Origin: an uncultured Anaerotignum sp.
Lineage (GTDB): Bacteria > Bacillota > Clostridia > Lachnospirales > Anaerotignaceae
NCBI RefSeq assembly: GCF_934277605.1
Contig: NZ_CAKQVD010000063.1
Location: forward strand, 1-10,759
DNA: 10,759 nt
Direction: 5' to 3'
Below the pieces are notes generated by a model. That model was not told where the DNA came from, did not search any database, and saw only the letters and a program-made list of their open reading frames with translations. Shown here piece by piece: positions 1 to 6,546 of this stretch. Every line of letters begins with the position of its first letter. Within the stretch, counting starts at the first letter, position 1. Made by a program: the position numbers and the translations under genes.

Positions 1-112
1 CTCTAAGACCGAATTCTTCCATTGCGCCATAATTAAAGGCTTCCTGATTATCCGAAATAAACTGTTCTCTATCACTGCATTCAAGAGGAAGCAGCTGTAC
101 AATAGTGTTCAT
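1..112 (-). CDS. GNAT-like N-acetyltransferase, N-terminal fragment
   Basis: Only the first 37 codons are in the window; the gene continues past the left edge. The translation starts MNTIVQLLPLECSDREQF and continues with a SDNQEAFNYGAMEEFG segment. The DREQFI..NQ.AF.YGA.EEFG pattern resembles the opening of a clostridial group of GNAT-family acetyltransferases, which move an acetyl group from acetyl-CoA to an amine. The acetyl-CoA-binding motif lies outside the window, so the family call rests on recall of this N-terminus alone. The ATG at 110-112 is preceded by AGGAG about 7 bases upstream, which supports the start. It lies 77 bases downstream of pgi on the same strand with no clear terminator between, so it may be co-transcribed. 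Substrate unknown. Confidence 0.6.
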   Translation of the reverse strand, partial: MNTIVQLLPLECSDREQFISDNQEAFNYGAMEEFGLR

Positions 113-189
113 ATCTTTGCTCCTAAAAATTCCGATTTATCCTTACAAAATGCCCTTTCCTTCAGCCCCGAAGCCCCCGCATCTTCGTT

Positions 190-1518
190 TTACAATCTTT
201 CTTCAAGTGCCGCCCTTCTATCCTCATAGCCGCCCTTGCCCAAAAGTGCAAACATATTTTTCTTATACGCCTCAACACCCGGTTGGTCGAAGGGGTTTAC
301 CCCCAAAAGATAGCCACTGATGCCGACTGCCTTTTCAAAGAAATAAACCAAAGCCCCAAAGTGATAAGCGTCCATTTCATCCAGCGTAATTACCAAATTC
401 GGCACGCCGCCGTCCATGTGTGCCAGCATAGTGCCTGCAAATGCCTTGCTGTTGACAAAGTGCATTTCCTTTTCCGCCAGAAAATTCAGTCCATCTCCAT
501 CCTGCATATCAAACGGCACTGTAATATCCGCCTTCGGCTTTTTCACCCACAGCACCGTTTCAAAAAAGCACCGCCGTCCATCCTGAATATATTGCCCGAT
601 GGAATGTAAATCCGTTGAAAAATTCGCCGTAACAGGAAAAATCCCCTTCTGCTCCTTGCCCTCGCTTTCCGCAAAAAGCTGCTTAAACCATTCACCGAAG
701 GAGGTCAGGTGCGGCTCATAATTTGCCAGAATTTCCACTGTTTTCCCCTTCTGATAGAACAAATGGCGCAGTGCCGCATATTGATAGCAGTCATTTTCCT
801 TCAAATCAGGGTTGCTGTAACGCACTCTCGCCGCAGCCGCCCCCTCCAGAACCGCATCAATGTCCACGCCGGCAACTGCCATCGGCAATAAGCCCACCGG
901 TGTCAACACGGAAAACCGTCCGCCGATATCATCGGGAATCACAAAGGTTTCATAGCCCTCCTTGTCGCACATTTCCTTTAACGCCCCTTTGGCTTTGTCG
1001 GTTGTCGCAAAAATACGCTTTGCCGCCTCTGCCTTGCCGTATTTCTTCTCCAAAAGCTGCTTAAAGATACGAAATGCAATCGCAGGCTCTGTCGTTGTGC
1101 CGGATTTTGAGATAACATTCACGGAAAAATCCCGTTCGCCCAAAATCGCAAGAATATCGCTCAAATAAGCGGAGCTGATGTTATTGCCCACAAAATAAAT
1201 CGCAGGCGTTCCCTTCCTCCGCTCATTATAAAACGGAGTTTTGATGAAATCGAGTGCCGTTCTCGCTCCCAGATAGGAGCCGCCAATCCCAATCACAATC
1301 AGCACCTCGCTGTTTGCCTGTATCCGCTGCGCTGCCTGCTTTATGCGGTCAAATTCATCCTTATCATAGGCAATCGGCAAATCCACCCAGCCTAAAAAAT
1401 CATTACCCTTGCCGGTTTTTTCATGGAGTGCCAGATGGCAGCGCTCCACCTCCGCCTGCAAAGCAAAAATCTCTTCTTTTTGAATAAAATCTCCCTTCAG
1501 GGAAAAGGAAATCCCCAT
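190..1518 (-). CDS. pgi: Glucose-6-phosphate isomerase
   Basis: Interconverts glucose-6-phosphate and fructose-6-phosphate in the cytoplasm, linking glycolysis, gluconeogenesis and sugar-nucleotide supply. The 442-residue length fits the short bacterial Pgi form. Visible motifs are IGIGGSYLGA (76-85), the phosphate-binding SKSGTTTEPA (137-146), signature 1 DDIGGRFSVLTPVG (196-209), the catalytic-glutamate region ESEGK (284-288), the conserved His in STDLHSIGQ (His305), and signature 2 ending FDQPGVEAYKK (410-420, with Lys419 as the expected active-site lysine). All key residues are present. The ATG start has AAAGGAGG about 8 bases upstream, a near-perfect site. The gene follows a terminator at 1571-1618, so it probably has its own promoter in the short gap, although no strong -35 is visible. 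Identification is very secure. Confidence 0.97.
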   Translation of the reverse strand: MGISFSLKGDFIQKEEIFALQAEVERCHLALHEKTGKGNDFLGWVDLPIAYDKDEFDRIKQAAQRIQANSEVLIVIGIGGSYLGARTALDFIKTPFYNERRKGTPAIYFVGNNISSAYLSDILAILGERDFSVNVISKSGTTTEPAIAFRIFKQLLEKKYGKAEAAKRIFATTDKAKGALKEMCDKEGYETFVIPDDIGGRFSVLTPVGLLPMAVAGVDIDAVLEGAAAARVRYSNPDLKENDCYQYAALRHLFYQKGKTVEILANYEPHLTSFGEWFKQLFAESEGKEQKGIFPVTANFSTDLHSIGQYIQDGRRCFFETVLWVKKPKADITVPFDMQDGDGLNFLAEKEMHFVNSKAFAGTMLAHMDGGVPNLVITLDEMDAYHFGALVYFFEKAVGISGYLLGVNPFDQPGVEAYKKNMFALLGKGGYEDRRAALEERL

Positions 1519-1551
1519 AAAAACAACCTCCTTTACATAAGTACGGTTCTG

Positions 1552-1564
1552 ATATAGACTATAT
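1552..1564. promoter_or_regulatory. 13-base palindrome in the pgi leader/promoter region
   Basis: ATATAGACTATAT is a perfect 6-1-6 palindrome located 34-46 bases upstream of the pgi start. On the minus strand a TGGTAATAT extended -10-like box lies at its upstream edge. The palindrome may be an operator or simply A/T-rich promoter sequence; no regulator is implied by the sequence. Confidence 0.25.
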
Positions 1565-1570
1565 TACCAC

Positions 1571-1618
1571 AAAAAAGCCGTTCCGAAACGAGAAATTCCG
1601 AAACGACCTTCTTTTTTT
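1571..1618 (-). terminator. Rho-independent terminator after the LysM-G5 gene
   Basis: On the minus strand the arms at 1596-1607 and 1577-1588 form a 12-pair stem with several G-U pairs, closed by a loop of about 7 bases, followed by six Ts (complement of 1571-1576). A purine/A run on the 5' side (complement of 1609-1618) can extend the stem. The hairpin lies directly after the LysM-G5 stop codon. The arms are also direct copies of TCGTTTCGGAA, so the stem depends on G-U wobble. Confidence 0.8.
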
Positions 1619-1629
1619 CGCTATTTTTC

Positions 1630-2733
1630 TTACTTTGTTCCCTTCACGATAATTTCAGGCACAGCCTCTTGGATAATCTCCTTATCCACCTCTTTTTCCT
1701 CCGTCACTTGACCGTTGACACGGGTAATGCGGATGGTGCTTTTCTTCTGCCCTGCCTTGCCCTGCTGGATGACCTTCTGATAGCTTGCAGGCTTGGTATC
1801 GTCATATTGCGTCTGGTAGGTTTTCGGCTCCACGGCGGTCAACACCTGTGTTTCCACCGTTTTGACGGAAATCTTCGGTTTTTCCATCGGCACATTGATG
1901 ACCTGTCCCACACGAATCCCGTCGGAAAGGTTTGTCCCCTCATTCAACTGATTCAGCCTTTCCACTGTTGTTTTAAATTTATTCGCAATCAGATACAGCG
2001 CATCCCCCGATTGCACGGTATAGCTTTGGGTAGCCTCCGTCGTGGACTCCAGCAGCTTCTTTGCATCCTCCTGCTCCAAAATCTGTGTCGAATCCACAAA
2101 TTCATTGACAATCTCAACCTTCTCCTGCCAGCCGATTTCCGCATCCTCCGCAACGCCCTCCTCAGGCATCAGGTCGGTCTGCACCTGCTTCAGCACCGCA
2201 TTCGCCGCTTTTTCATTGGCAAGGATTGCCACCTTTTCGCCATCCACCGTAATGATGGCAGCCTCCACCTTATAGGTTACCTTGCTGCGCATCTTCGGCA
2301 GTAAATGCTCCTTCGTGCAAACATCCTTCTTCTGCTTGCTCCCGATATGCACACCCTCCACCTTGATTTTCTCGTTAATCTGCACCTTCGAGCCGACAAT
2401 ACCCTCCAGTTGGCTTTCCAGTGTCGAGGTCAGCTCCGCCGCTGTTACCTTTCTTGTCTCCAAAATGCCAATCTGCGCATCCGCAATAAACACCGCAGAG
2501 CCGTTTTTCCGCACAAACAAAAAAACAATGAACAAAAGCACTGCAATCCCAATCAGATAAAGCGCATTGCGGTTCAGCCTTTTGCCGTCCCTCTTGCCAC
2601 GCTTTTTCTCCGTCGGCTTGCGGCTCGTTCTGCCCGCCTTCTTGCCCCTTTTATTTTTTCTGTCCCGCTCGGCAGGCCTTCCGCTGCCATAGGGTACACG
2701 TTCCTCTCGCTTCGGGAATACTGTATCAGCCAC
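1630..2733 (-). CDS. Membrane-anchored LysM and G5 domain protein
   Basis: A predicted cell-envelope protein of 367 residues. A very basic, disordered N-terminus (1-55, rich in Lys/Arg) is followed by one membrane helix (about 56-74), so the rest should be extracytoplasmic. Residues 80-235 form a region without a clear family. A LysM peptidoglycan-binding domain follows (about 237-282, starting SYTVQSGDALYLIANKF and ending GQVINVP). Then comes a G5-type domain (about 290-365, with the repeated Thr/Val/Glu strand pattern and VNGQVTEEKEVDKE). Many clostridial LysM-G5 proteins continue into an M23 zinc endopeptidase; this one stops at the end of G5, directly before a terminator, so no hydrolase domain is present. 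The start is GTG with AAGGGGGG upstream. It has its own promoter (2784-2812). The likely role is binding cell wall or supporting wall remodelling; the exact function is unknown. Confidence 0.88.
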   Translation of the reverse strand: MADTVFPKREERVPYGSGRPAERDRKNKRGKKAGRTSRKPTEKKRGKRDGKRLNRNALYLIGIAVLLFIVFLFVRKNGSAVFIADAQIGILETRKVTAAELTSTLESQLEGIVGSKVQINEKIKVEGVHIGSKQKKDVCTKEHLLPKMRSKVTYKVEAAIITVDGEKVAILANEKAANAVLKQVQTDLMPEEGVAEDAEIGWQEKVEIVNEFVDSTQILEQEDAKKLLESTTEATQSYTVQSGDALYLIANKFKTTVERLNQLNEGTNLSDGIRVGQVINVPMEKPKISVKTVETQVLTAVEPKTYQTQYDDTKPASYQKVIQQGKAGQKKSTIRITRVNGQVTEEKEVDKEIIQEAVPEIIVKGTK

Positions 2734-2783
2734 GGGTTTTCCCCCCTTATTTCTTCAAAATATAACAAAATCCTACTGCTACT

Positions 2784-2812
2784 ATTTTATGATATCCATA
2801 GAAAGATTGCAA
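2784..2812 (-). promoter_or_regulatory. Sigma-A-type promoter for the LysM-G5 gene
   Basis: On the minus strand TTGCAA (2807-2812) is separated by exactly 17 bases from TAAAAT (2784-2789). It lies about 50 bases upstream of the GTG start and downstream of the gntR terminator, so it should drive the LysM-G5 gene alone. Confidence 0.7.
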
Positions 2813-2876
2813 GCAAAAGCACAAATTTCCGTTTTTCTGTAACGAAACTGTAAGATACCCCCGCTTTCGCCACACG

Positions 2877-2900
2877 AAAAAAGCCTCCCAAACGGGAGGC
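2877..2900 (-). terminator. Rho-independent terminator after gntR
   Basis: On the minus strand GCCTCCC-GTTT-GGGAGGC forms a perfect 7-pair GC-rich stem with a four-base loop followed by six Ts. It starts 6 bases after the regulator's stop codon and ends the ispE-gntR unit. Confidence 0.93.
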
Positions 2901-2906
2901 AAAATT

Positions 2907-3581
2907 TTATTTGTTTCTCACAAAACGCAAAATGGATTCTGTCTGATATTTGATATGTCCCTGTGCCACTGCCGCACCTTCGTCGCTGTCATGGTTTTCC
3001 AACGCCCGCAGGATACTTCTGTGGTGTGCCACAATGGTAGACATGGAGCTGTCATTCTTCGCCAATGCCAATCTATAACGATAAAGCTGGATTCTCAAAT
3101 TTTGGAACATCTGAATCAGCTTCACATTATCGGTTGCTTGGAAAATCGCATCATGGAAATCCTCATCAATATCCACAAAGCGTTCCACATCATTTTCTGC
3201 CACCGCACGCTCAAATTCCACTTCCACATTTTTGAGCTGCTGCAAGCATTCCTTTGTCATCTTCTTGCAGGCCAAAGCAGTTGCCAAGCCCTCCAAGGCA
3301 CTTCTGATTTCCAGAATATCAATGATATCCTTTTCTGTCATATCCAACACCTGCGCACCCTTTCTGGGTACCAGCTCCACCAGATTTTCCAGCTCCAGCA
3401 TACGCAGTGCCTCTCTGACAGGGGTACGGCTCACGCCCAGCTTTTCCGCCAACTGATTTTCCATCAGTCTTTCCCCGGGAACCAGCTTTCCTGTCAAAAT
3501 GGCATCCCGCAGGGTATTAAATACGACATCTCGCAAAGGCAGATACTCATTTGTGTTGATGTTGAATTTTGTTTCGGTCAT
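2907..3581 (-). CDS. GntR-family transcriptional regulator, FadR/FCD subfamily
   Basis: A 224-residue one-component DNA-binding regulator. The winged helix-turn-helix is at about 14-78 (LRDVVFNTLRDAILTGKL, then the family hallmark ENQLAEKLGVSRTPVREALR). The all-helical FCD effector domain (about 85-215) shows candidate metal-ligand residues: Asp139-x3-His143 (DEDFHDAIF), His186/His187 and His209, the pattern of metal-binding FCD proteins that sense small carboxylic acids. The effector cannot be read from the sequence. The ATG is preceded by AGAGGAG inside the 3' end of ispE, and the two frames overlap by 35 bases, so translation is probably coupled. As the second gene of the ispE transcript it is placed to regulate its own operon (see the palindrome at 4498-4510). 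Confidence 0.93.
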   Translation of the reverse strand: MTETKFNINTNEYLPLRDVVFNTLRDAILTGKLVPGERLMENQLAEKLGVSRTPVREALRMLELENLVELVPRKGAQVLDMTEKDIIDILEIRSALEGLATALACKKMTKECLQQLKNVEVEFERAVAENDVERFVDIDEDFHDAIFQATDNVKLIQMFQNLRIQLYRYRLALAKNDSSMSTIVAHHRSILRALENHDSDEGAAVAQGHIKYQTESILRFVRNK

Positions 3582-4476
3582 TGTTATGTTCTCCTCTCAG
3601 CTCTCTTCGCACCCGATACGTTCTTGTTGCCAAGCAATCCTTCAGTGCAAATTCCCGTTTCACTAAGGCCGCCGCCTTTCTCGCCTTTGCCCTGTCCGTA
3701 AACAGCGCAAACACTGTCGGCCCACTGCCGCTCATAAGGGCACCCTCAGCCCCCAATTCCACCAAACGTGTTTTGATTTTTGCAATCCTCGGATGCATCG
3801 GGATGGTCACTGTCTCCAAAACATTCGTCAACAGTCTGCCCATCTGCGCTACATCTTTTTCCTTCATGGCTGTAAGCATTGCCTGTGTATCGGGGTGCTG
3901 CTCCACCTCCTGCCAGCGCAATCCCTTGTAAACAGAGACTGTGGAAACACTGACGGGCAGCTTTGCCAACACCACATAGCAATCGGGACAGGGATGCTCC
4001 GCATTTGTCATCACCTCGCCAACTCCCTCGCACAGCACAGTGCCACGGCGAACGCAGTAAGGGATATCGGAACCCAAGCTGCCTGCCAGCTCCTCAAGCT
4101 GTGCCTCGGAAAGCCCCAGTGCAAACAAACGATTCATGCCCACCAGAACAGCCGCACAATCCGCACTGCCGCCCGCAAGCCCCGCTGCAACAGGGATTCG
4201 TTTATCAATTTCAATAAACACACCCTCCGCAATGCCAAAGCGCTCCCGCATTAAGCTTGCCGCCCTCCACGCCAGATTGCGTGCATCCGTCGGCAGCCAA
4301 GGCAGGTTTGTTTTCAGCTTAATGACAGGCTTTTCCAGCTTTTTCATATAGATACCGTCATACAGTGCTACTGTCTGCATAATGGTTTCTAAAAGGTGGT
4401 AGCCGTCCTCTCGTTTGCCGGTCACATCCAAAGTTAAATTGATTTTTGCCCTTGCCTTCAGCCGTATTTCTCTCAC
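3547..4476 (-). CDS. ispE: 4-diphosphocytidyl-2-C-methyl-D-erythritol kinase
   Basis: ATP-dependent GHMP-superfamily kinase of the non-mevalonate (MEP) isoprenoid pathway. It phosphorylates CDP-methylerythritol at the 2-hydroxyl on the way to IPP/DMAPP, which are needed for quinones and the undecaprenyl carrier. The 309 residues show the N-terminal ARAKINLTLDV with KREDGYH (9-27), the ATP-binding Gly/Ser-rich loop PVAAGLAGGSADCAA (95-109), the catalytic-Asp region GSDIPY (135-140), and the C-terminal GHMP motif MSGSGPTVFALF (248-259). The start is GTG with GGGAGG 7 bases upstream; it matches the usual start just before the KAxAKINL block. The last 15 residues or so are rich in Asn, His, Gln and Lys, fall in the overlap with the regulator gene, and look like a read-through tail rather than conserved sequence. 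Confidence 0.96.
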   Translation of the reverse strand: MREIRLKARAKINLTLDVTGKREDGYHLLETIMQTVALYDGIYMKKLEKPVIKLKTNLPWLPTDARNLAWRAASLMRERFGIAEGVFIEIDKRIPVAAGLAGGSADCAAVLVGMNRLFALGLSEAQLEELAGSLGSDIPYCVRRGTVLCEGVGEVMTNAEHPCPDCYVVLAKLPVSVSTVSVYKGLRWQEVEQHPDTQAMLTAMKEKDVAQMGRLLTNVLETVTIPMHPRIAKIKTRLVELGAEGALMSGSGPTVFALFTDRAKARKAAALVKREFALKDCLATRTYRVRRELRGEHNNDRNKIQHQHK

Positions 4477-4497
4477 GGTGTAGCCTCCCGTTTTTTC

Positions 4498-4510
4498 TAT
4501 ACTGTATACA
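4498..4510. promoter_or_regulatory. GTATAC-centred palindrome, candidate GntR operator
   Basis: Plus-strand TATACTGTATA (4498-4508) is a 5-1-5 palindrome, overlapped by the perfect 8-base palindrome TGTATACA (4503-4510). It lies between the ispE -10 box (4524-4529) and the GTG start, just after the expected transcription start. FCD-type GntR regulators commonly bind short palindromes with GT...AC half-sites. Since the operon's second gene encodes such a regulator, autoregulation is a reasonable but untested inference. Confidence 0.4.
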
Positions 4511-4523
4511 AACTATTATGGAT

Positions 4524-4552
4524 ATTGTACACTATATCAAACAAAGACGCAA
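4524..4552 (-). promoter_or_regulatory. Sigma-A-type promoter for ispE-gntR
   Basis: On the minus strand TTGCGT (4547-4552) is separated by 17 bases from TACAAT (4524-4529). The box is about 48 bases upstream of the ispE GTG codon, and no other -35/-10 pair nearby is better. Confidence 0.65.
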
Positions 4553-4650
4553 CCATCAACTTACACAAAAAAAGAAAATTTGTCGAAAAAATGAACTTTC
4601 TTACAAATCCTTTAAAAAAGACGGAAGATGAATCCCCCTCCTCCATTTTG

Positions 4651-4659
4651 TGCTATAAT
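4651..4659 (+). promoter_or_regulatory. Extended -10 promoter for the ytvI-like gene
   Basis: TGCTATAAT is a perfect extended -10 (TG-n-TATAAT), 40 bases before the ATG. The expected -35 region (around 4631-4637) is a poor match, consistent with an extended -10 promoter. It is divergent from the ispE promoter about 100 bases away. Confidence 0.7.
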
Positions 4660-4698
4660 ATAAGGAAAAAAAGTCCTTTTCAAAAAGGGGGGTTCATT

Positions 4699-5754
4699 AT
4701 GTGGAAATTCTATGAAAAAAATAAGCAGCTCATCCATGATATTGTCCTGCTTTTTGCGGCAATCCTCATCTGCTTTTTATTCTTCCGCTATCTCTTTCGG
4801 ATTTTTCTGCCCTTTTTGATTGGTTGGCTGTTGAGCCTTCTGTTCAATCCTTTGGCAGACCGCCTGCAAAGGCTTCATGTTCCCCGTGGAATCAGCGCCA
4901 TCATCGGTATTTTGCTGCTGTTTGCGTTTTTGGGGCTGCTCGGCTTTTGGAGCGGCACAGGCATCATGGCAAGGCTGAAAAAATTTGCGGAAAACCTGCC
5001 GCAATATATCAGCTTGGTGGAAACAGGGCTTTCACACTTCTGGGCACAGCTTAACACCTATACCCAAAGGCTGCCCCAAGGTCTGCAATCCATCTTTTCC
5101 GATTTGCAGGCAGATTCCTCCGGCTTTTTGCTCTCCCTTGTCCCGACAGGCAAGGCAACGGGAAAGCTTGGCGGTGTCTCCCGCTTTTTCATCGCATTTT
5201 TCGTTTCGATGCTTTCCGCCTATTTCTTCACTAAGGACAGAGACCTCATTCGTGAGCAATATGACCGCCACGTTGCCCCTTTGCTCGGGCTTTCCGTTCA
5301 CACCACCAAGCAGGAGCTGAAGGCTTCCGTCTGGGGCTATATCAAAACGCAGCTCATTCTGATGGGCTTCGTCTTTGTCATCACGCTCATCGGGCTGTTG
5401 GTGCTGCACTCTCCGCACCCCCTGCTTTTGAGCATCCTCATTGCCATCATTGATGCACTGCCCTTCTTCGGCAGTGGGCTCATTCTTTGGCCGGGCGCAA
5501 TTTATTTCTTTACCAGAGGAAACACCTTCCTTGCCATCGGCTATCTTGTGCTGTATGGCATGATACAAATCATGCGGCAGATTTTGCAGCCGAAAATCCT
5601 TGGCACGCAAATCGGCCTGCATCCCCTCTTAACGCTGTTCTCCATGTATTTCGGCTTTAAGTGTATCGGGGTATTCGGTCTAATTTTAGGCCCCATCGTT
5701 GCTGTTGTGCTGAAGGCACTCTTTCAAGCACGCAAGCAAAATCAAGTGCTATAA
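4699..5754 (+). CDS. ytvI: AI-2E family permease, YtvI-like
   Basis: A polytopic inner-membrane protein of 351 residues, the usual length for AI-2E/UPF0118 transporters. Hydrophobic segments lie at about 11-50, 63-84, 160-178, 218-236, 240-275, 278-292 and 305-345, with a soluble amphipathic stretch between about 90 and 155. Family hallmarks are the IDALPFFGSGLILWPGAIY segment (251-269) and the C-terminal PKILG..IGLHPLLTLFSMYFGF block with GLILGPI (298-333). The ALPFFGSG form matches the YtvI sporulation-associated branch better than the AI-2 exporter branch; what it transports is not established. The ATG at 4699 has AAAGGGGGG about 8 bases upstream, so in-frame ATGs further upstream are not the start. 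It is a single-gene unit between a divergent promoter and a bidirectional terminator. Family call is secure; the symbol is by resemblance. Confidence 0.88.
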   Translation: MWKFYEKNKQLIHDIVLLFAAILICFLFFRYLFRIFLPFLIGWLLSLLFNPLADRLQRLHVPRGISAIIGILLLFAFLGLLGFWSGTGIMARLKKFAENLPQYISLVETGLSHFWAQLNTYTQRLPQGLQSIFSDLQADSSGFLLSLVPTGKATGKLGGVSRFFIAFFVSMLSAYFFTKDRDLIREQYDRHVAPLLGLSVHTTKQELKASVWGYIKTQLILMGFVFVITLIGLLVLHSPHPLLLSILIAIIDALPFFGSGLILWPGAIYFFTRGNTFLAIGYLVLYGMIQIMRQILQPKILGTQIGLHPLLTLFSMYFGFKCIGVFGLILGPIVAVVLKALFQARKQNQVL

Positions 5755-5790
5755 CAAAATCCAAGGGCATCAAAAAATCAAGAGACATCA

Positions 5791-5828
5791 AAAAAGGATA
5801 AATCCCATTTTCGAGATTTATCCTTTTC
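5791..5828. terminator. Bidirectional terminator between ytvI and the lipoprotein gene
   Basis: GGATAAATC (5796-5804) and GATTTATCC (5815-5823) pair perfectly, extended by AAAA (5792-5795) against TTTT (5824-5827), with a 10-base loop. T-runs follow on the plus strand (5824 onward, CTTTTTTTT after) and on the minus strand (complement of 5791-5795), so it can stop both convergent genes. Just upstream, CATCAAAAAA occurs twice (5769 and 5787 area). Confidence 0.9.
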
Positions 5829-5838
5829 TTTTTTTTGC

Positions 5839-6501
5839 TTATTTGATTTTTATGGTCTGCATCATCACATTGATGGCATCTGCCACCGCCTGCTTTTGTG
5901 CCTCCTCATAATAGGTACCGCCGTAAATCACCAAATTTCCGTCCATAATACCGTATACAACAATAGAGCGAGAATCGGGAAGGGCAAGCAGAGCCTCTCT
6001 GCCGCCTGCCTGCTTCAAGGATTCCTCCGTCCAAAGCTTATTTTCAATCATTTTGTCAATGACCTCGTTATCGAAGTGAAACGCATTTTCCATATAAATC
6101 ACAGGGCTTCCGTCAAAGCTGCGCAGCTCACAGGTTTCCACCGTCAAAGAGGCATTCTTTTCCAGCTGCTTCAGCACTTGATTCATCAGTGCTTCATCCA
6201 ACGCCTGCTTTCTCTCCCCTGCCACCTGCACATTGATGCTGACCGGCTGCTCCGTATCCATCGTGTCCTTTTGATACAGCACAAGGCTGTTCACAATTTC
6301 TTCCTTCGGCGCCCAAAGCTCTGCGTCATATTCATAGCTTGCCGTTTCGCTTTCCACCGTTGCCAATTCCATTTTGCCGATATCCACCAATTCCATCGCA
6401 GGATATGCTTTCTTTTCCTTCGCAGTCCCACAGCCGCTCAAGGCTGTCATCAGCGCACAAAGCAAAAGTCCTGCCGTCATCGTCCGTTTCCATTTCCGCA
6501 T
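5839..6501 (-). CDS. Predicted lipoprotein of unknown function
   Basis: A 220-residue protein with a type II signal peptide: basic MRKWKR, hydrophobic core, then lipobox LSGC with Cys24 as the lipidation site. It should be anchored on the outer face of the membrane. The mature part is acidic and mixed alpha/beta in character, with no cysteine pair or enzymatic motif that I recognise. The C-terminal half (YGIMDGNLVIYGGTYYEEAQKQAVADAINVMMQ) ends in a strand-helix pattern like a small ligand-binding or adaptor fold, but I cannot assign a family. The ATG follows AAAGGAG about 9 bases upstream. A TGGTATAAT extended -10 lies 37 bases upstream, at the edge of the hairpin-rich element. It is convergent with ytvI and shares its terminator. 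Confidence 0.8.
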   Translation of the reverse strand: MRKWKRTMTAGLLLCALMTALSGCGTAKEKKAYPAMELVDIGKMELATVESETASYEYDAELWAPKEEIVNSLVLYQKDTMDTEQPVSINVQVAGERKQALDEALMNQVLKQLEKNASLTVETCELRSFDGSPVIYMENAFHFDNEVIDKMIENKLWTEESLKQAGGREALLALPDSRSIVVYGIMDGNLVIYGGTYYEEAQKQAVADAINVMMQTIKIK

Positions 6502-6537
6502 AGATTCATTCTCCTTTTGTTTTTTCGATTAAACCTT

Positions 6538-6546
6538 ATTATACCA
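6538..6546 (-). promoter_or_regulatory. Extended -10 promoter for the lipoprotein gene
   Basis: On the minus strand TGGTATAAT is a perfect TG-n-TATAAT box, 37 bases before the lipoprotein ATG. The -35 region is weak. The TGGTAT part belongs to the outer arm of the adjacent inverted repeat (6541-6549). Confidence 0.6.

Noticed and set aside
1669..2304. 211-codon plus-strand open frame opposite the LysM-G5 gene
   Set aside because: It is a shadow of a secure minus-strand gene, with low-complexity Leu/His/Arg composition and no start signals.
2955..3701. 248-codon plus-strand open frame opposite gntR and ispE
   Set aside because: It runs across two well-supported genes on the other strand and has no recognisable domain or ribosome site.
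4525..4698. In-frame upstream extension of the ytvI-like gene by 58 codons from ATG 4525
   Set aside because: It has no ribosome site, runs across both the ispE promoter and the TGCTATAAT box, and the extra residues are Lys/Asn-rich with no membrane-protein character. The ATG at 4699 has a strong site.
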